Shown: piece by piece, positions 42,145 to 55,500 of the stretch | How the letters are laid out: each line of letters starts with the position of its first letter | Position numbering within the stretch: the stretch's first letter is position 1 | Assembly: GCF_963676685.1 (NCBI RefSeq) | Contig: NC_092356.1 | Span: forward strand, 16,789,750-16,853,749 | Origin: Mytilus edulis | Taxonomy: Eukaryota; Mollusca; Bivalvia; Mytilida; Mytilidae | Length of the DNA: 64,000 nt | Direction: 5' to 3' | Program-made: the position numbers and the translations under genes | Notes under the pieces: generated by a model | The model's input: the letters and a program-made list of their open reading frames with translations, nothing else | The model's database searches: none | What the model was told of the DNA's origin: nothing

Positions 42145-44554
42145 AATAAGGGCAGATAATTCTGTAAATTCAGAAATTTCTAAGTTTTGATTAATGGAAA
42201 TTTATTTATATTTGTGGGCATTAATTTCCATGGACAGGATTAAAACAATACCTTTTTGGAAACTTGATGTTTTGGTTTTGACAAGATCTACATATATGTA
42301 CAAGCCAATAGGAATTTTTTAAGTTCATTCAACACTAAAAATGATGGTTCACCTTTCACACAGAAATCCATGAAAATTGTTGCCTCACAAAAAATAATGA
42401 ATCTACAGTATAAGTTATACAACATAAAGATATTAAGTCAAATTATGCAAAAATCAATTTAAGTAAAAAGCACTTATGGATTTCTGAAATTACAGTTCTT
42501 CATTGACAACAAATAAAAGGCGGGTATTTTATAAGAAGCAAAAAATGACAGACAGAAATAGGGCAAACTTAATTGGAAGAACAGAACAGCATCTTGGTAA
42601 TGTGCAATCGATTTTGATAACAGGTGCTTAAACTTTTTCAGTTTTTGTGTACAAACTTGTTGTATATGTCCTACGTTAATCTTGGTATAGTGCTTTATTA
42701 TATTAATGCATCAGTTTTTAGATACAATGTAATTGTGAATTTATTGAAACAGTGTAAACATGTACAGTGTTCTAGCTAGTCAAAAATAGGGGGTTTAGTG
42801 CCCCTCTGTCCTTTTTGTGCCCCCTGACATCCCTTTTTCTGACCCTCTGCCCTATGAGTTAATGTTTTCTAAAAATCAATACTTTTCAATGCAAAAAATA
42901 TGTGTCAGCTGGGAAAATATCTTTCTTAAGTACTATAAGAAATACATTTTTTTTTTTATCTTTTAAAATGATTTTATGGCCCATTTCAAACAAGAATTTT
43001 TCATAAGAGGGGCTCAAGTCATGCTTCCCTACATAATAAATCAACCAAATTTTTCAGAAAATCAGGGGGGAGGGGCCTGGCCCCCCTTCTGAATCAGCCT
43101 CTGTCATGACACTACTCTCACCTTAAATCCTAGCTACAACACAACTGTATATTTTATTCAAGATTGTTATTTACACATATGTTGTATGAAATACTTTAAA
43201 AGTAATCATTTTTCAGGTGTACTAGTTTTCGCTTTTTCGTTTTGTCTATTTACAAATGTTTAGAAGGTCTAATGAAGCAAATTAAGAAAGTTCCTTAGAA
43301 GGTTAAATAAAGCTTGTATTGAAAGTACTCTAGAAGGTCTTATAATGCATTTTTAGAAAGTACCCTAGATGGTATAATGATGAATCTTATTCTAAAAAAG
43401 AAAAGACAAGTTTCTGAAACTGGCACCAAGAAAATAGATAATATCAGACATGAAAATAAGCAAATTGACCTGCCACACTATATCCCAATTCATTAATTCA
43501 GAAGAAACAAGTTTTGATTATATTTTATTGGAATTTTGCCTGAAATGTGTCAGTTTGAAATTATTTCGAAAAATTGTCCCTCAAAGGTTACATTGGGAGA
43601 TGGACTTATAGTATGTATATGCAATAACCATATATGTAGCTCAATAAGCCACCCCCTGTTTCCACCTCAATAGAATGCTCAGAACGTGTCAGCTCCAGAT
43701 ATTTTTCTGAAATACGGTAAAAAATGTTTGTATTTGAATGTCTTTTAATTAGTTTGTTACTTTTTGTTTTGTATTATATTTGTTTCAAACACACCCATTT
43801 AGGTCACAGCAGCATACATATACAAGTAAACAATAAATTTATATACAAATTTGGAAAAAAACTTAATCCAATGGACGAATATAATATATCCCATGTGTGT
43901 ATTAAAATGAAAGTTTTTACTTTTGCTAGAACTGACTTCAGCTCTCAAGGTCAAAGCAATAAATAAATAATTTTATTATTTATTATATATATTGTCACAA
44001 AAGTGGGCTTATTTTATGCAATTTTGAATTTTATTGTATTTAATGACTATATAACTGTACATTTCATGTATAGACATTAAGTCATGGTTTTTTTTTATGG
44101 TCAGAAAGATGTGCAATATTTTATTTTGGATATACTCAGCATTTTGTGCAATTAACTTTACATTTATTGTGTGTTCATACCTCATTGTGTACATTGTGTA
44201 ATTTTAAATGGAGTTATGATGTTTTTATAATCACACAGAAAGGCCATTCTTAACAAATTCTGTGTTTGATGTTGCCCATCCATACCTTGTAGGGTGGGTA
44301 GGAAGGTAGTTTATTTTTGTTGCCAAACATGAGTAACATGTTTTAGGCAAAAAACATCGTTTGAGCACAAAAGTGATAAAAAAAAATTAACGAACTGTCA
44401 TCAAAATTATTTGAGTATGCTGCTATATAGATTGGTAGGTAGGCAACATTGAACAATTTGAATTTTATTTTTGGCCCAACTCATAAGGAGTAGACTTTTT
44501 TCATATTAATGACTTTTGAAACTATTATTGACTTATTATTCTCCACAGATGTCT
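42145..44554. other. Non-coding stretch after the 275-aa gene
   Basis: No gene seen. An AATAAA lies just past the stop at about 42141. Three degenerate short repeats with (T)AGAAGGT and TTAGAAAGTACC lie at 43255-43375. A repeat-like end (GCCCCCCTTCTG, GAATCAGCCTCTG) lies at about 43085. Confidence 0.45.
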
Positions 44555-44744
44555 CTGTGGTAGGACATTCTGATTCTCAGTCAAGTGAGAGCAATCGAAA
44601 ATTACTGTTTTAACTTTTTCAATGATTTTGTTGTAGAACGAAAACATTAAGCTGTTAATTTCACCAATTGCTCCAAATGTAAGCTTGATTTTACTTTTCT
44701 GAGTTGCTGTTACTTCACCTTAATACCAGAATATCCTACCACAG
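44555..44744. mobile_element. 190-bp MITE-like element
   Basis: CTGTGGTAGGACATTCTG at the left is mirrored by CAGAATATCCTACCACAG at the right (one mismatch). No coding frame and no convincing target duplication. Confidence 0.65.
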
Positions 44745-45876
44745 TGTAGGAAATATGTTGAAAAATTCTTAACTCTGGATTCAAAAGTTGGTAAATATAT
44801 AAAATTTGTCTACAAGGTTTTATATTCCCTATTCACAATCAACAGCCAGTCCATGTCCATTGAAGTTCTATATCATATATTTGTGTAATGTTGAAACCAA
44901 TTTCTTATCTGCTTGTATAAATTGATCGTATTTTTGGTGTACAACAAACGAAATGCATATTCACTTCATCTGTGGGTTGATACAAGCTAGAATTTCTGTC
45001 CCCACTCCATACTGTGGATAGATTATGATTATTTTCATTTTGTAGGTAAATACCAAAATCTTTCAAATTACAGTTTTGAGCCACTTTTAAAGTTTACAGT
45101 TTGTTTTCATCATAAGAAATTTGCCATAATGTTGTAAAAAATATTTAATACTCACAGTAAACTATAATATTGCAAATTTTAGTAAAAATTTAAATACCAT
45201 CTAACTGTAGGAAAAAATAAAGGACTTTTTTTAAAATGACAAACCCTGAGAAAGGACCTACCTCAGTTGTTTGCCGTTATTTTATATTTTTATTCCAAAC
45301 TTTTTGGCTTTAAACAGGACATTAATTTTTTAAATGCACAATTGATACATCAGAGTTTTTACCCCTCACACATTTTAAAATCACGAATTAAATATTTGAG
45401 ACTTTTTCAAGTTCTGACACCTTATTAATGTGAACATCAGATATTGCTGTGTAAATTAGAATCTCATCAATGTGTAAAATGTTATTCATATGTGTTCTAA
45501 AATGTCATAACATTATAAGTATGATAAGTGTGTTCATGATTTTTTTTGGTCTATAGTCAAAACTAAAATTATGGGGGATCAATCTCTTTGATTGGAAAAA
45601 AAAAATGTTTTACCATATAATCTTTTAGAAATGTTGGTACAACACACTTAATCCACATTTGAAAATAAATTAAAAAAAAGAAAGAAAAATACTGAACTCC
45701 AAGGCAAAAAGGGGAAGTCCTAAAATTATTTCAAAGTAGAAGCATGATTTATATACAACTTTAGCAATATATGTATCATTTCTTCATTTATTAATATGTT
45801 ATAATAAATGACACTATAAGGACTTTTGTGTAGGTTGTTTACTTTTGAGAAAAAAATGTAAAAGTCACAAAACTCT

Positions 45877-45955
45877 CATCTTTGCTAGCCAAGGGTAATG
45901 ATCCATTCCTGTGGAGAGAGCGGGAGTGTATCGTAACCCTTGGCTAGCGAAGATG
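45877..45955. mobile_element. 79-bp foldback MITE with 9-bp target duplication
   Basis: CATCTTTGCTAGCCAAGGGT and ACCCTTGGCTAGCGAAGATG form 20-base arms with one mismatch. The flanks are CAAAACTCT at 45868-45876 and again at 45956-45964. The loop is only about 39 bases. Confidence 0.85.
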
Positions 45956-46109
45956 CAAAACTCTATTCACAATATATTATTTATTGTGGGTACTAGTCCC
46001 CCCATTTCATACACTTCATATTGGTTATGGTAATTTTACCAGTGCATGATGGAAGTTATCATAGAGAAGTCAAAATATTTTGTCCCCTTTATAATTTTTT
46101 GTGTATATA

Positions 46110-46292
46110 TGAGGGTCTAGATTGGTCTTTATCTCTGCATCTAATTTTACAGCTATATTTTTCTCTTTTTTAATATCTTTATTTCTCATTATTCTCTTCT
46201 CTGAAATTGTTTGCTCACTTTTCTCTATTCTATTTATTCCCCCCCCCCCCCAATTTATTCTCTATTTTGTAAAAGCCATCCAGACCCTTATG
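46110..46292. mobile_element. MITE with GGGTCT ends, CTCTATTCT-rich
   Basis: The left end GAGGGTCTAGATTGG pairs with the right end CCATCCAGACCCTTA. The interior is TCTCTATTCT-rich with a C-run at 46240-46251. Related copies lie at 51640-51755, 52735-52915 and 54865-55072. The open frame at 46122 is low complexity. Confidence 0.6.
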
Positions 46293-46506
46293 TTTCATAC
46301 AGGTTAAAATATTTTTTTTAGAATGGTCAGGTTAAGAATCCTTTTTAACTTACAAGTATGTTGAATAGAAATCTTTTAGAAATCCAAATATTTTTTTTAG
46401 AAATTCTCAATAAATTTTTGATATGTAATATAAATTTTACTTACGAAGAAAATATCTCACTTATTTTATTCAGGTAGAGCATTTCTTCTCCATTTTTTAT
46501 CTTTTT

Positions 46507-48600
46507 ATACGACCGCAAATTTTGAAAAAATTTTCGTCGTATATTGCTATCACGTTGGCGTCTGCGTCGTCGTCGTCATCCGGCGTCCGAATACTTTTAG
46601 TTTTCGCACTCTAACTTTAGTAAAAGTGAATAGAAATCTATGAAATTTTAACACAAGGTTTATGACCATAAAAGGAAGGTTGGTATTGATTTTGGGAGTT
46701 TTGGTCCCAACATTTTAGGAATAAGGGGCCAAAAAGGGCCCAAATAAGCATTTTCTTGGTTTTCGCACCATAACTTTAGTTTAATTTAATAGAAATCTAT
46801 GAAATTTTGACACAAGGTTTATGACCACAAAAGAAAGATTGGGAATGATTTTGGGAGTTTTGGTTTCAATAGTTTAGGAATAAGGGGCCAATAAAGGGCC
46901 CAAATAAGCATTTTTCTTGGTTTTTGCACAATAACCTTAGGTTAAGTAAATGGAAATCTATGAAATATAAACACAATGTTTATGACCACAAAAGGAAGGT
47001 TGGTATTTATTTTGGGAGTTTAGGACCCAACAGATTAGGAATTAGGGGCCAAAAAGGGACCCAAATAAGCATTTTTCTTGGTTTTCGCACTATAATGTTA
47101 GTATAAGTAAATACAAATCTATGAAATTTAAACACAAGGCTTATGACCATAAAAGGAAGGTTGGTATTGATTTTGGGAGTTTTGGTCCCAACAGTTTAGG
47201 AAAAAGGGGCCCAAAGGGTCCAAAATTAAACTTTGTTTGATTTCATCAAAATTGAATAATTGGGGTTCTTTGATATGCCGAATCTAACTGTATATGTAGA
47301 TTCTCAACTTTTGGTCCCGTTTTCAAATTGGTCTACATTAAGGTCCAAAGGGTCCAAAATTAAACTTAGTTTGATTTTGACAAAAAATGAATCGGTTGGG
47401 TTCTTTGATATGTTGAATCTAAAAATGTACTTAGATTCTTGATTATTGAAGTTTTTTTGGTCCAGTTTTCAAATTGGTCTACATTAAGGTCCAAAGGGTC
47501 CAAAATTAAACTTTGTTTGATTTCATCAAAAATTGAATCCTTGGGGTTCTTTGATATGCCAAATCTAACTGTGTATGTAGATTCTTCATTTTTGGTCCTG
47601 TTTTCAAATTTCAAATTCTACATTAAAGTCCAAAGGGTCCAGAATAAAACTAAGTTTGATTTTAACAAAAATTGAATTCTTGGGCCTCTTTGATATGCTG
47701 AATCTAAACATGTACTTAGATTTTTGATTATGGGCCCAGTTTTCAAGTTGGTCCAAATCAGGATCTAAAATTATTATATTAAGTATTGTGCAATAGCAAG
47801 TCTTTTCAATTGCACAGTATTGTGCAATGGCAAGAAATATCTAATTGCACAATATTGTGAAATAGCAAATTTTTTTTTAATTAGAGTTATCTTTCTTTGT
47901 CCAGAATAGTAAGCAAGAAATATCCTATTTGTGCAATAGCAAGAATTTTTTTTAATTGGAGTTATCTTTCTTTGTCCAGAATCAACTTAAATCTTTGTTA
48001 TATACAGTATACAATGTATATACACTTTTTACTACCAACTGATAAATTTAAATAATCTTTACCATTCAGTGATAACAAGCAGTTTTTTTACATCTTAATA
48101 TTTTATGATGTATTTAAATGAGTAGTTATTGTTGCAAACTCCATTAGAAATTTGAATTGATATCAGTTTTGAAAAAGGGAAACGGGGATGTGAAAAAAAA
48201 GGGGGGGGGGGTTAAATTTTTCTCATTTCAGATTTCATAAATAAAAAGAAAATTTCTTCAAACATTTTTTTGAGAGGATTAATATTCAACAGCATAGTGA
48301 TTTGCTCAAAGGCAAAAAAAACCTTTTAAGTTCATTAGACCACATTCATTCTGTGTCAGAAACCTATGCTGTGTCAACTATTTAATTTTAGATTTAAAAA
48401 GTTTGAAGAAGAAATCTTTAATTGATTTGTAAAATCTTGGCATTTGTTTTGTGTAAAAAAAAACATGTAATGTCAAAAATTTGATCACAATCCAAATTCA
48501 GAGCTGTATCATGCTTGAATGTTTTGTCCATACTTGCCCCAACTGTTCAGGGTTCGACCTCTGCGGTCGTATAAAGCTGCGCCCTGCGGAGCACCTGGTT
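46507..48600 (+). mobile_element. Element B, free copy
   Basis: Begins ATACGACCGCAAATTTTG and ends GCCCTGCGGAGCACCTGGTT. The module order is the same as in 37655-39486. It is longer because it has an extra ~90 bp before the right end (48387-48480) and a fuller GCGTCGTCGTCGTCATCC tract at the left. Near-identical modules in the two copies indicate recent spread. Short open frames such as 47260, 47366 and 47439 arise from the repeated units. Confidence 0.85.
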
Positions 48601-48893
48601 AGTTATGAAAATTACATGTATTTTGTTTTCTTGTTTTGTATTAATAGGAAAACAGCACATTGTAATTATAACGATTTTTATCTACCTTTTATTTCTTTAC
48701 CTGTATAGTAATTATAAACTTTTAATTTGTCATTTATTGCATAACGGGGGTATGTGCATATAGTTTATAATAAAAAATCCTATATTTTTAAATTTATTTG
48801 GTGTTTATAGAATTTATTAATATAATTTAAATTGTCCTGAACATGAACGAAATATATGCCACTGAATGTAAAGCAAACAACAACCAAAAAAAA

Positions 48894-49110
48894 TAAGATG
48901 TGGTATGAGTGCCAATAAAACAATTATCCCTCCTATTCACAATATATTAAAAGTAAACAATGATAGGTCAAAGTGTCGCCTTAAATATGACAAGTTTAAA
49001 TTAATTCAAACAGGAAAAATTGAACCATCTACATGTGTAACCTATATAAAAAATGTAAGAAACAAAAAAGACTTATGAACCACATCAACAAATGACAACC
49101 ACTGAACAGG
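48894..49110 (+). repeat. Common mussel interspersed repeat, diverged
   Basis: AAGATGTGGTATGAGTGCCA, GATAGGTCAAAGTGTCGCC and AACCACATCAACAAATGACA. It is preceded at 48841-48885 by a SINE-like end, ATATGCCACTGAATGTAAAG. Confidence 0.75.
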
Positions 49111-49181
49111 CCCCTATATGTTATAAAATAGTATGTGGTGTAGATTGTTCTGAGTTCATCAATGACATAGCAACTAAAAAC

Positions 49182-49377
49182 ACAGTCTCTAACAGTGAAC
49201 AACTAGTCAACAGCAGACAGTCTCTAACAGTGAACAACTAGTCAACAGCAGACAGTCTCTAACAGTGAACAACTAGTCAAGAGCAGACAGTCTCTAACAG
49301 TGAACAACTAGTCAACAGCAGACAGTCTCTTACAGTGAACAACTAGTCAACAGCAGACAGTCTCTAACAGTGAACAA
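49182..49377 (+). repeat. 35-bp minisatellite, 5.6 copies
   Basis: The unit is ACAGTCTCTAACAGTGAACA plus ACTAGTCAACAGCAG, starting at 49182, 49217, 49252, 49287, 49322 and 49357. Only two single-base differences were seen among copies. Confidence 0.95.
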
Positions 49378-50680
49378 GTGGGGAGAGGCTTTACCACTAA
49401 TAATAACAAACAAAGATTCCCTCCAAAACATACATAAACAAGAAATAGTTTTGTAACTCATTATTTTATATTTTCTGCCCTTCGATTTTCCTATCAATGT
49501 ATGCAACTGGTCCACATCTAAATTATATTTGACCACCCCAGTCTGTCTTGAGTGAGTAGAGGGTGTAGATTCGATACAAGCCAGACCTAACAAAAGAATT
49601 GGAAATCGATAATTGCTATTTCTCTTTTAAGCATTAGACATTGAACTTTTGCTTTCGTTTTCAGAATCATTTATCTTGATAGAACGCCAAGTCTTCTTGC
49701 AGACCTTGTGAACTAGCATGTTATGGTTAAATGTGTGTCAGTGGGCCTTTCTAGTTCGAATCAGTTGCATGTAACATTTGCTACTGGATGTTAAATACCG
49801 ATTCATCATCATCTTCGTCGTCGTCGTCTTCCTCCTTCATCCCCTCATAATATTAAAGAACTCTCTTCCAATTGGAAGATTAAGATTCACCAGAGAAAAA
49901 CACACTGAGATGTAATAGTATGGCCTTCAACATTACAATGAGAATTAAAAAACATACAACAAACTAATCATCTAACCAATCTATAAAAAGCCCCGACGGG
50001 AAACTTGAAATTATTTGTGTTTCGGTGTAAAATAACTTATGGTGAATATTTGGATGACATTTAATTATAATTTTACTGATAAACAACAGAAACTGCATAC
50101 TTCAACAACGTTGTGTGCCAAATACTAATGTACCACTTCCAGGAAAAATACACTGGTCTGCTTGTAGTCGGAATAATGTGTCCGAGTATGGTAAAATGAG
50201 ACACTGACAAGTGGTCCTACATTGTGAACTAGCACGTTAAAATTCCACCCTGCGTCAAAGCAAGGTTTGTAGTAAATTCATAATATATTATCATTTTCTC
50301 ATCCTTAATTCAAATATGCATTTCTAAATACTTGCCACTGGACGCTTGACAGTCATCCATCTAGCGGCATCTCAGTTTCGAAAACCAATAATATACATAT
50401 GAGTGTACCGGTGTTTATATGATGTTGTGCAAGTAATCGCCTTGTAAACCTTAATGTCATAATAAACGAGTGACCGGTGAAAAATAATGTTATTCCAATT
50501 CTGGAACCCAATGCATACACACATCATAAACTTAGTCTTCTGTGCACGATTTTATCATTTTTTTTTTCGCATATATTTCGTATAATCGTCAATTTTTTTC
50601 AATCGGTCAGTGTTGTTGTGAAAATATGGGAGGTAATAATTAAAGTTCGTGTTTTAAAGCCGAAGTTTAACGATTGTCAC
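49378..50680. other. Intergenic region with SINE-like pieces
   Basis: No gene seen. Two diverged, co-linear pieces, 49640-49805 and 50175-50352, share TTGTGAACTAGCA(T/C)GTTA and a (TT)GC(C)ACTGGA(T/C)G end seen in mussel SINE-like repeats. The first ends in a CATCATCATCTTCGTCGTCG tract. Confidence 0.4.
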
Positions 50681-51135
50681 CTGTTTGAATGAATGAATGA
50701 ATGAATACTTTATTGCAAAAAGCATATACATGCTATAGCAACGAAAAACATATTTACAACATGACAAATGATAAACAGCAGAGATCAATACATATAAATC
50801 ATTACAAGAAAGCAAATAACATTAAGTAACAATATGTGATTTGATTGACCACGCAGATTTAATGTAGTTACACAATGTTTTAATATGTAAAACAGACTTT
50901 AATTTAAATAGATACTGTAATTTAGTAAGGTTTGGCCAAGAAAAATAGAATTTTGGCAAATATATAGACCTAATTGATCTATAGGCAGGGCATACTAATA
51001 AAAAGTGGTATTCGTTTTCAACACACTGCATACTACAACATTTACATAAACGTAATTCTCTAGCCATGCCAGTATATCTTTCTGTTTCAATGTTCAGTTT
51101 AAATGTACCACTTCGCAATTTAGTTAACAATCAAC
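50681..51135 (-). pseudogene. 5'-truncated LINE 3' end with (ATTC)n tail
   Basis: On the minus strand 51130-50822 encodes the C-terminal 102 residues of a LINE reverse transcriptase, including LCKCCSMQCVENEYHFLLVC (C-x2-C-x4-C with E-x-H-F-L-x-V-C) and CPAYRSIR. The frame closes at 50822. About 130 bp of 3' untranslated sequence ends AATAAAGTATTC followed by (ATTC)n at 50688-50708. L2/CR1-type assignment is inferred from the motif and tail. Confidence 0.75.
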
Positions 51136-51639
51136 AAAAAAGCATGGATATTGAGCACGTGTTTAACATGTACAATCAGATAATAGTTTATTTTAAGGAC
51201 ATCCATGCGTATTGCGATCACGGGATTTTTACGGGATGGGTCACACGGAGGTCACTTTGCATATGGAACATATGTCGGGTAAGGAAGCAATTAAAATAAA
51301 GTAAACTTCTTCTTAATATGAACAAATTAAAGAACTTTCTTCAGAAAAAAGTATTATATGTACATAAGTTTTATAATGAAAACTAACTATCCATTGAGTT
51401 ATGAAAAACATATGCATTATTTTTTTAATTTGAGGTTTCTTATGACTTCAATGAAGACAAGAGATAAGATACATATCGAATTCCAATCTGAACTGCAAAA
51501 AATGAAATGACCAACTTTAACTTTGTAACCACGACCGGGGGCCCAATTTTGCAGTTTAGTCTACTTTATTTAGTCTTAAAGAAAGGGAATCGCTGTATCT
51601 TAAACTACACGTGAATCCCTTGCAAGCTGAGGTGTTAAC

Positions 51640-51755
51640 AATTAAATGATGAGACAGTAGAAATATTTTTGCTTTCTTTTCTCTATTCTTCATTTTTATT
51701 AGCCTTTAATTTTCGTTCTCTTATCTGTTAACCCTACCAGATCCTCATCATACCC
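51640..51755. mobile_element. Fragment of CTCTATTCT-rich MITE
   Basis: TTTTCTCTATTCTTCATTTT and CCCTACCAGATCCTCATCA resemble one end of the family described at 46110-46292. Confidence 0.4.
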
Positions 51756-51914
51756 TTTCATTTTATTGTATTTTGATTTTTGCTGATAAGTTCCTTTCCA
51801 AACAATAGTATTCCGGAAGAAATAAATGAGTTTTCCTTATTGCAAATGTGTTCGTGCCTATATATATATGAATCGTAAGTTGTGAACGTCCCTAGTAGAA
51901 ATCAACCAGAAATC

Positions 51915-52021
51915 AACGGCTCATTGTTGAAGGCCGTACGTAGCTTAATTTCTGTGTCATTTGATCTCTTGTGGAGATTTCGTGGCGGAGTTGTCGCATT
52001 GGCAATCATACCATGTCTTCT
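51915..52021 (-). repeat. Common mussel interspersed repeat
   Basis: GGCTCATTGTTGAAGGCCGT, CTGTGTCATTTGATCTCTTG and TTGGCAATCATACCATG are the inverse of the repeat's 5' part. It lies about 550 bp upstream of the gene starting at 52573. Confidence 0.8.
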
Positions 52022-52572
52022 TTTTTGTCACTAGCATGAACAAAACACTCCATAAAATTGTTTAATATTAACTGCATTTTACAGTTATCGTTCTTGTTTC
52101 GTGAATAAAACCACCCAGAAAACATACTGTACCATTCCTTTAAAACAATCCATTATATTCTGATTTATCAATCCTGATATAACAAAGTTTAAACTTTTTT
52201 TCAATTAAATCATTTCCTTAATTGAAAAAATAAACGATGTTGTAACATTATATGCAATCTTTTTTTTCAGTTTAAAAGAAATCCACATTTAAGTACACCG
52301 ATGTTTGCAGCTAAATTGTATTCATAAATAAAGGTAGACCCCTTTATACCTGCCTTATTCGATCGCATACCCCATGAAGTTCAACGGAAAGGACTGCCCG
52401 ACGTCACTGTGCATGTAACGGTCACAAAGTAAAAATACTGTGACGTTACGTGAACCTCATTAACAACCGCAACAGCGCGACAGCCTGAAGCGTGTGTTTT
52501 AGATTGTCTTCTTTGTGTTGTTACTTTACTGATATCGTGTTAAAAGTACCACTTGTATCGTCAACATTCGCC

Positions 52573-55500
52573 ATGGCTGTCTTTGTATGGTTGACATCAC
52601 TGGTAACAGTTATGGTTCTGCAGTCTGCTAATAATCCAGAAGATAAAATAAGGTAAGCCTCAACACTATTTTACTCTACTGAACTGGTCGTGTTTGCTTG
52701 GATTCATCAAATACTTGCAACTGCATTCTGAATTTTTGGACTGTCACTTTTTCTCTATTCTTTGTAAATTTTGCCTATTTATCTCTATCTTTTATAATTT
52801 TATTGAGTATCCCATTTTTCTCTATTCTCTATTTTTGTGGCCTACTTTTCTTTACTTTGCTCTTTGTGCATTATTCCCTTTTTTTTAACCCCCATCCAGA
52901 GTCTCATTGATAATTCAAACAGTGAATTACTTAACATATTTTAACCATGCATAATATCTTAATTCCATATAAAAAAAAAAAAAAAAACTGTATCAGACTA
53001 CCGGCAAAACACCAGTGTTTATATTGTGCAAATCCTGAAATACCATTTTTACTGTTACCGTTATGAATTTCTACTGAAAAATGATAAATAATTCATGATT
53101 TTAAAATAAAATAAGAAATAATATATAATATGTACTATTTTGTAAATTCATGATAGTAGGCAAGAGATACGAACGGATTTTCATCGCGCCTGTAACAGTG
53201 TAAGCCATCCATGTTTAACATACTGTACGTATCTGTTGATACTATACAAAACTCGGTAAAATTTTCAGTACCACAAAATTCAGTGAAAGCATCTGAGCCC
53301 GACCGACTATAGTTACATAATCAGTAACGTAACTGTATTTTGTACATATAGCTTTCATTTTTATTTAGATAAAATATACATGTATATATGTATACAAGCA
53401 GCAAATTAAGTTTGTTATATGCTAATCCGTTTTTTTTTGTTCGTTTCAGCATGGAACCAGTATTCACCTTCGACCCCGCTGACCTAGAATTTATAGATTA
53501 CGAGGTAAGGGTTCACACCATAACATTGAAGTATTATATTGGCTTTTTTAAAAAAAATTGAGATGTCGCAATTTCATTTTTAGAGCTTGTCACAATTAAT
53601 TTTAAGCTTAGCTTATATTTTAGATAGGTTCATTAAAATATTATAACCATTCCCACAACGAGTCGATACCGAATGCAAGCGATTTAACTGTTTTTAAAAA
53701 AAATATATAAAATCACAAATATTTCCCTTTAGACAAATCTACGTGTATTTTTACTTGCATAATGAAATAGCTATCTGTTACCATGGTCTGTCACATCTGC
53801 AGTACTGATAGCAATGAATACGGTGTCGGGATTTAGAATTCATATATTTCAACACGGTACGGTGTATAGTGATAATCCATTTGTATGGGTTATGCTCATT
53901 GTTGAACGCCGTACGGTATAGCAATTGTAAACTTCAATGTTTTGGTCTGTGGTGGAGAGTTCATACAACATTCTTATTTTTTATATAAAAATCGCCACAT
54001 CGAACGACACAGTGTTACAAATGGGATAGATCCTATTTGTAACATTTTTTTTTATAGTATATGATATATATTTGCGCTGATGTATGAAAGACTCTTTTTT
54101 TCTTCTTCAGAATATGACTTTTGGATGTCCTTATACTTGTCAGGAGATCATAATGAGTGTTCTGATTGGTGCATTGTTCCTTGCAGCTGTCTATCAACAC
54201 AAACTACTAAAGAGAGAAATTAAAGGTAAAGTACTCTAGCATAAAAGGTGGAGAAAAGGGGGACATGGTGAACAAAACTGTGTTTTTTGCTCCTTATACT
54301 CTATTTGGCAAAACAATGACAGTTTTATTACAATTTCACTTAATTATTTTTCAGAAATGAATACAGTTTTCGGCCAATGTATTAAAGGTGATGGAGAAAT
54401 GTCTGCTGTTTCAAATTTTTACTCAGGTAATTCATAAATGTAAATTTAAGTAAATTTAAGTTGAAATTATATATTTTTCAGTTGCTTTAATACATTTATC
54501 ACTGAACCAGTATATATTTGTTTATGGGCCAGCTGAAGGACGCCTCCGGGTGCGAGAATTTCTCGTTGCATTGAAGACCTATTGGTGACCTTCTGCTGTT
54601 GTCTGCTCTATGGTCGGGTTGGTGTCTCTTTGGCACATTCCCCATTTCCATTCTCAATTTTATTTATAATCATTAAGTTATATTAGTCGTTGACATATAG
54701 CATTATTAAAAAAATAATGTAATGAAACAATGCAAGGTTAAGCATCATAACTAATTTCGAGAAAAAGAAGATTGGGGGGGGGGGGGGGGGGGGGGGGGTG
54801 AAAAGAAGGTAAAAATTCAGTTTCCAACATGAAAGATAAGTGAGTGTAACCCCCCCCCCCCCCAATGAACTGGATGGGGGTTTACAGAATAGAGAATAAT
54901 GGCCAAACATATATAAAAAATGGAGGAAAATGGATAAAATATTTAAAAAAAATAGAGAATATCGAGATGCTAAAATATAAAGAATAGAGAATAATGGGGA
55001 TTACATATTATAGAGTAGATAAAATGGTATACAAATTAAAGAATACAGAACTGAAGGACCCCATCCATTCCCTCATTATCGGTATCAATGCTTATTTATT
55101 ACTCGTAACAGAAGATCGTTATGGAAACTTTGTTATTTGATAAAACAGTGCTATAATATATTTTCTGGTTGAAAATATATATATATTCTATATTCTGTTT
55201 TTTCGTCAAATAATGTTATATCTCATATTGTGAAAAAAAATCTAGAGTGTTTTTCTTAACTCCAATAAAGAAATCTCTATTCCCCGACAGCAACACTATA
55301 TACATCTCTAACTAACTTTTACTTCCAGAAACAGAACGTTTAATTAAAGAAATGAAGAGAAAGTCGAAGGCTATGGAGAAGAGGTTCAAAAAGATTGAAC
55401 AAAGAATTCCTATAAAAGAGGATCTTGAACAAATTAAAGACGATGTAGACTATCTCAAGGACAGTTGGTCCAGTCAATACACGACTTTCAGCTTACTAGA

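Noticed and set aside
49182-49377. CRISPR array
   Set aside because: The 35-bp unit is directly tandem with no spacers, and the genome is animal.
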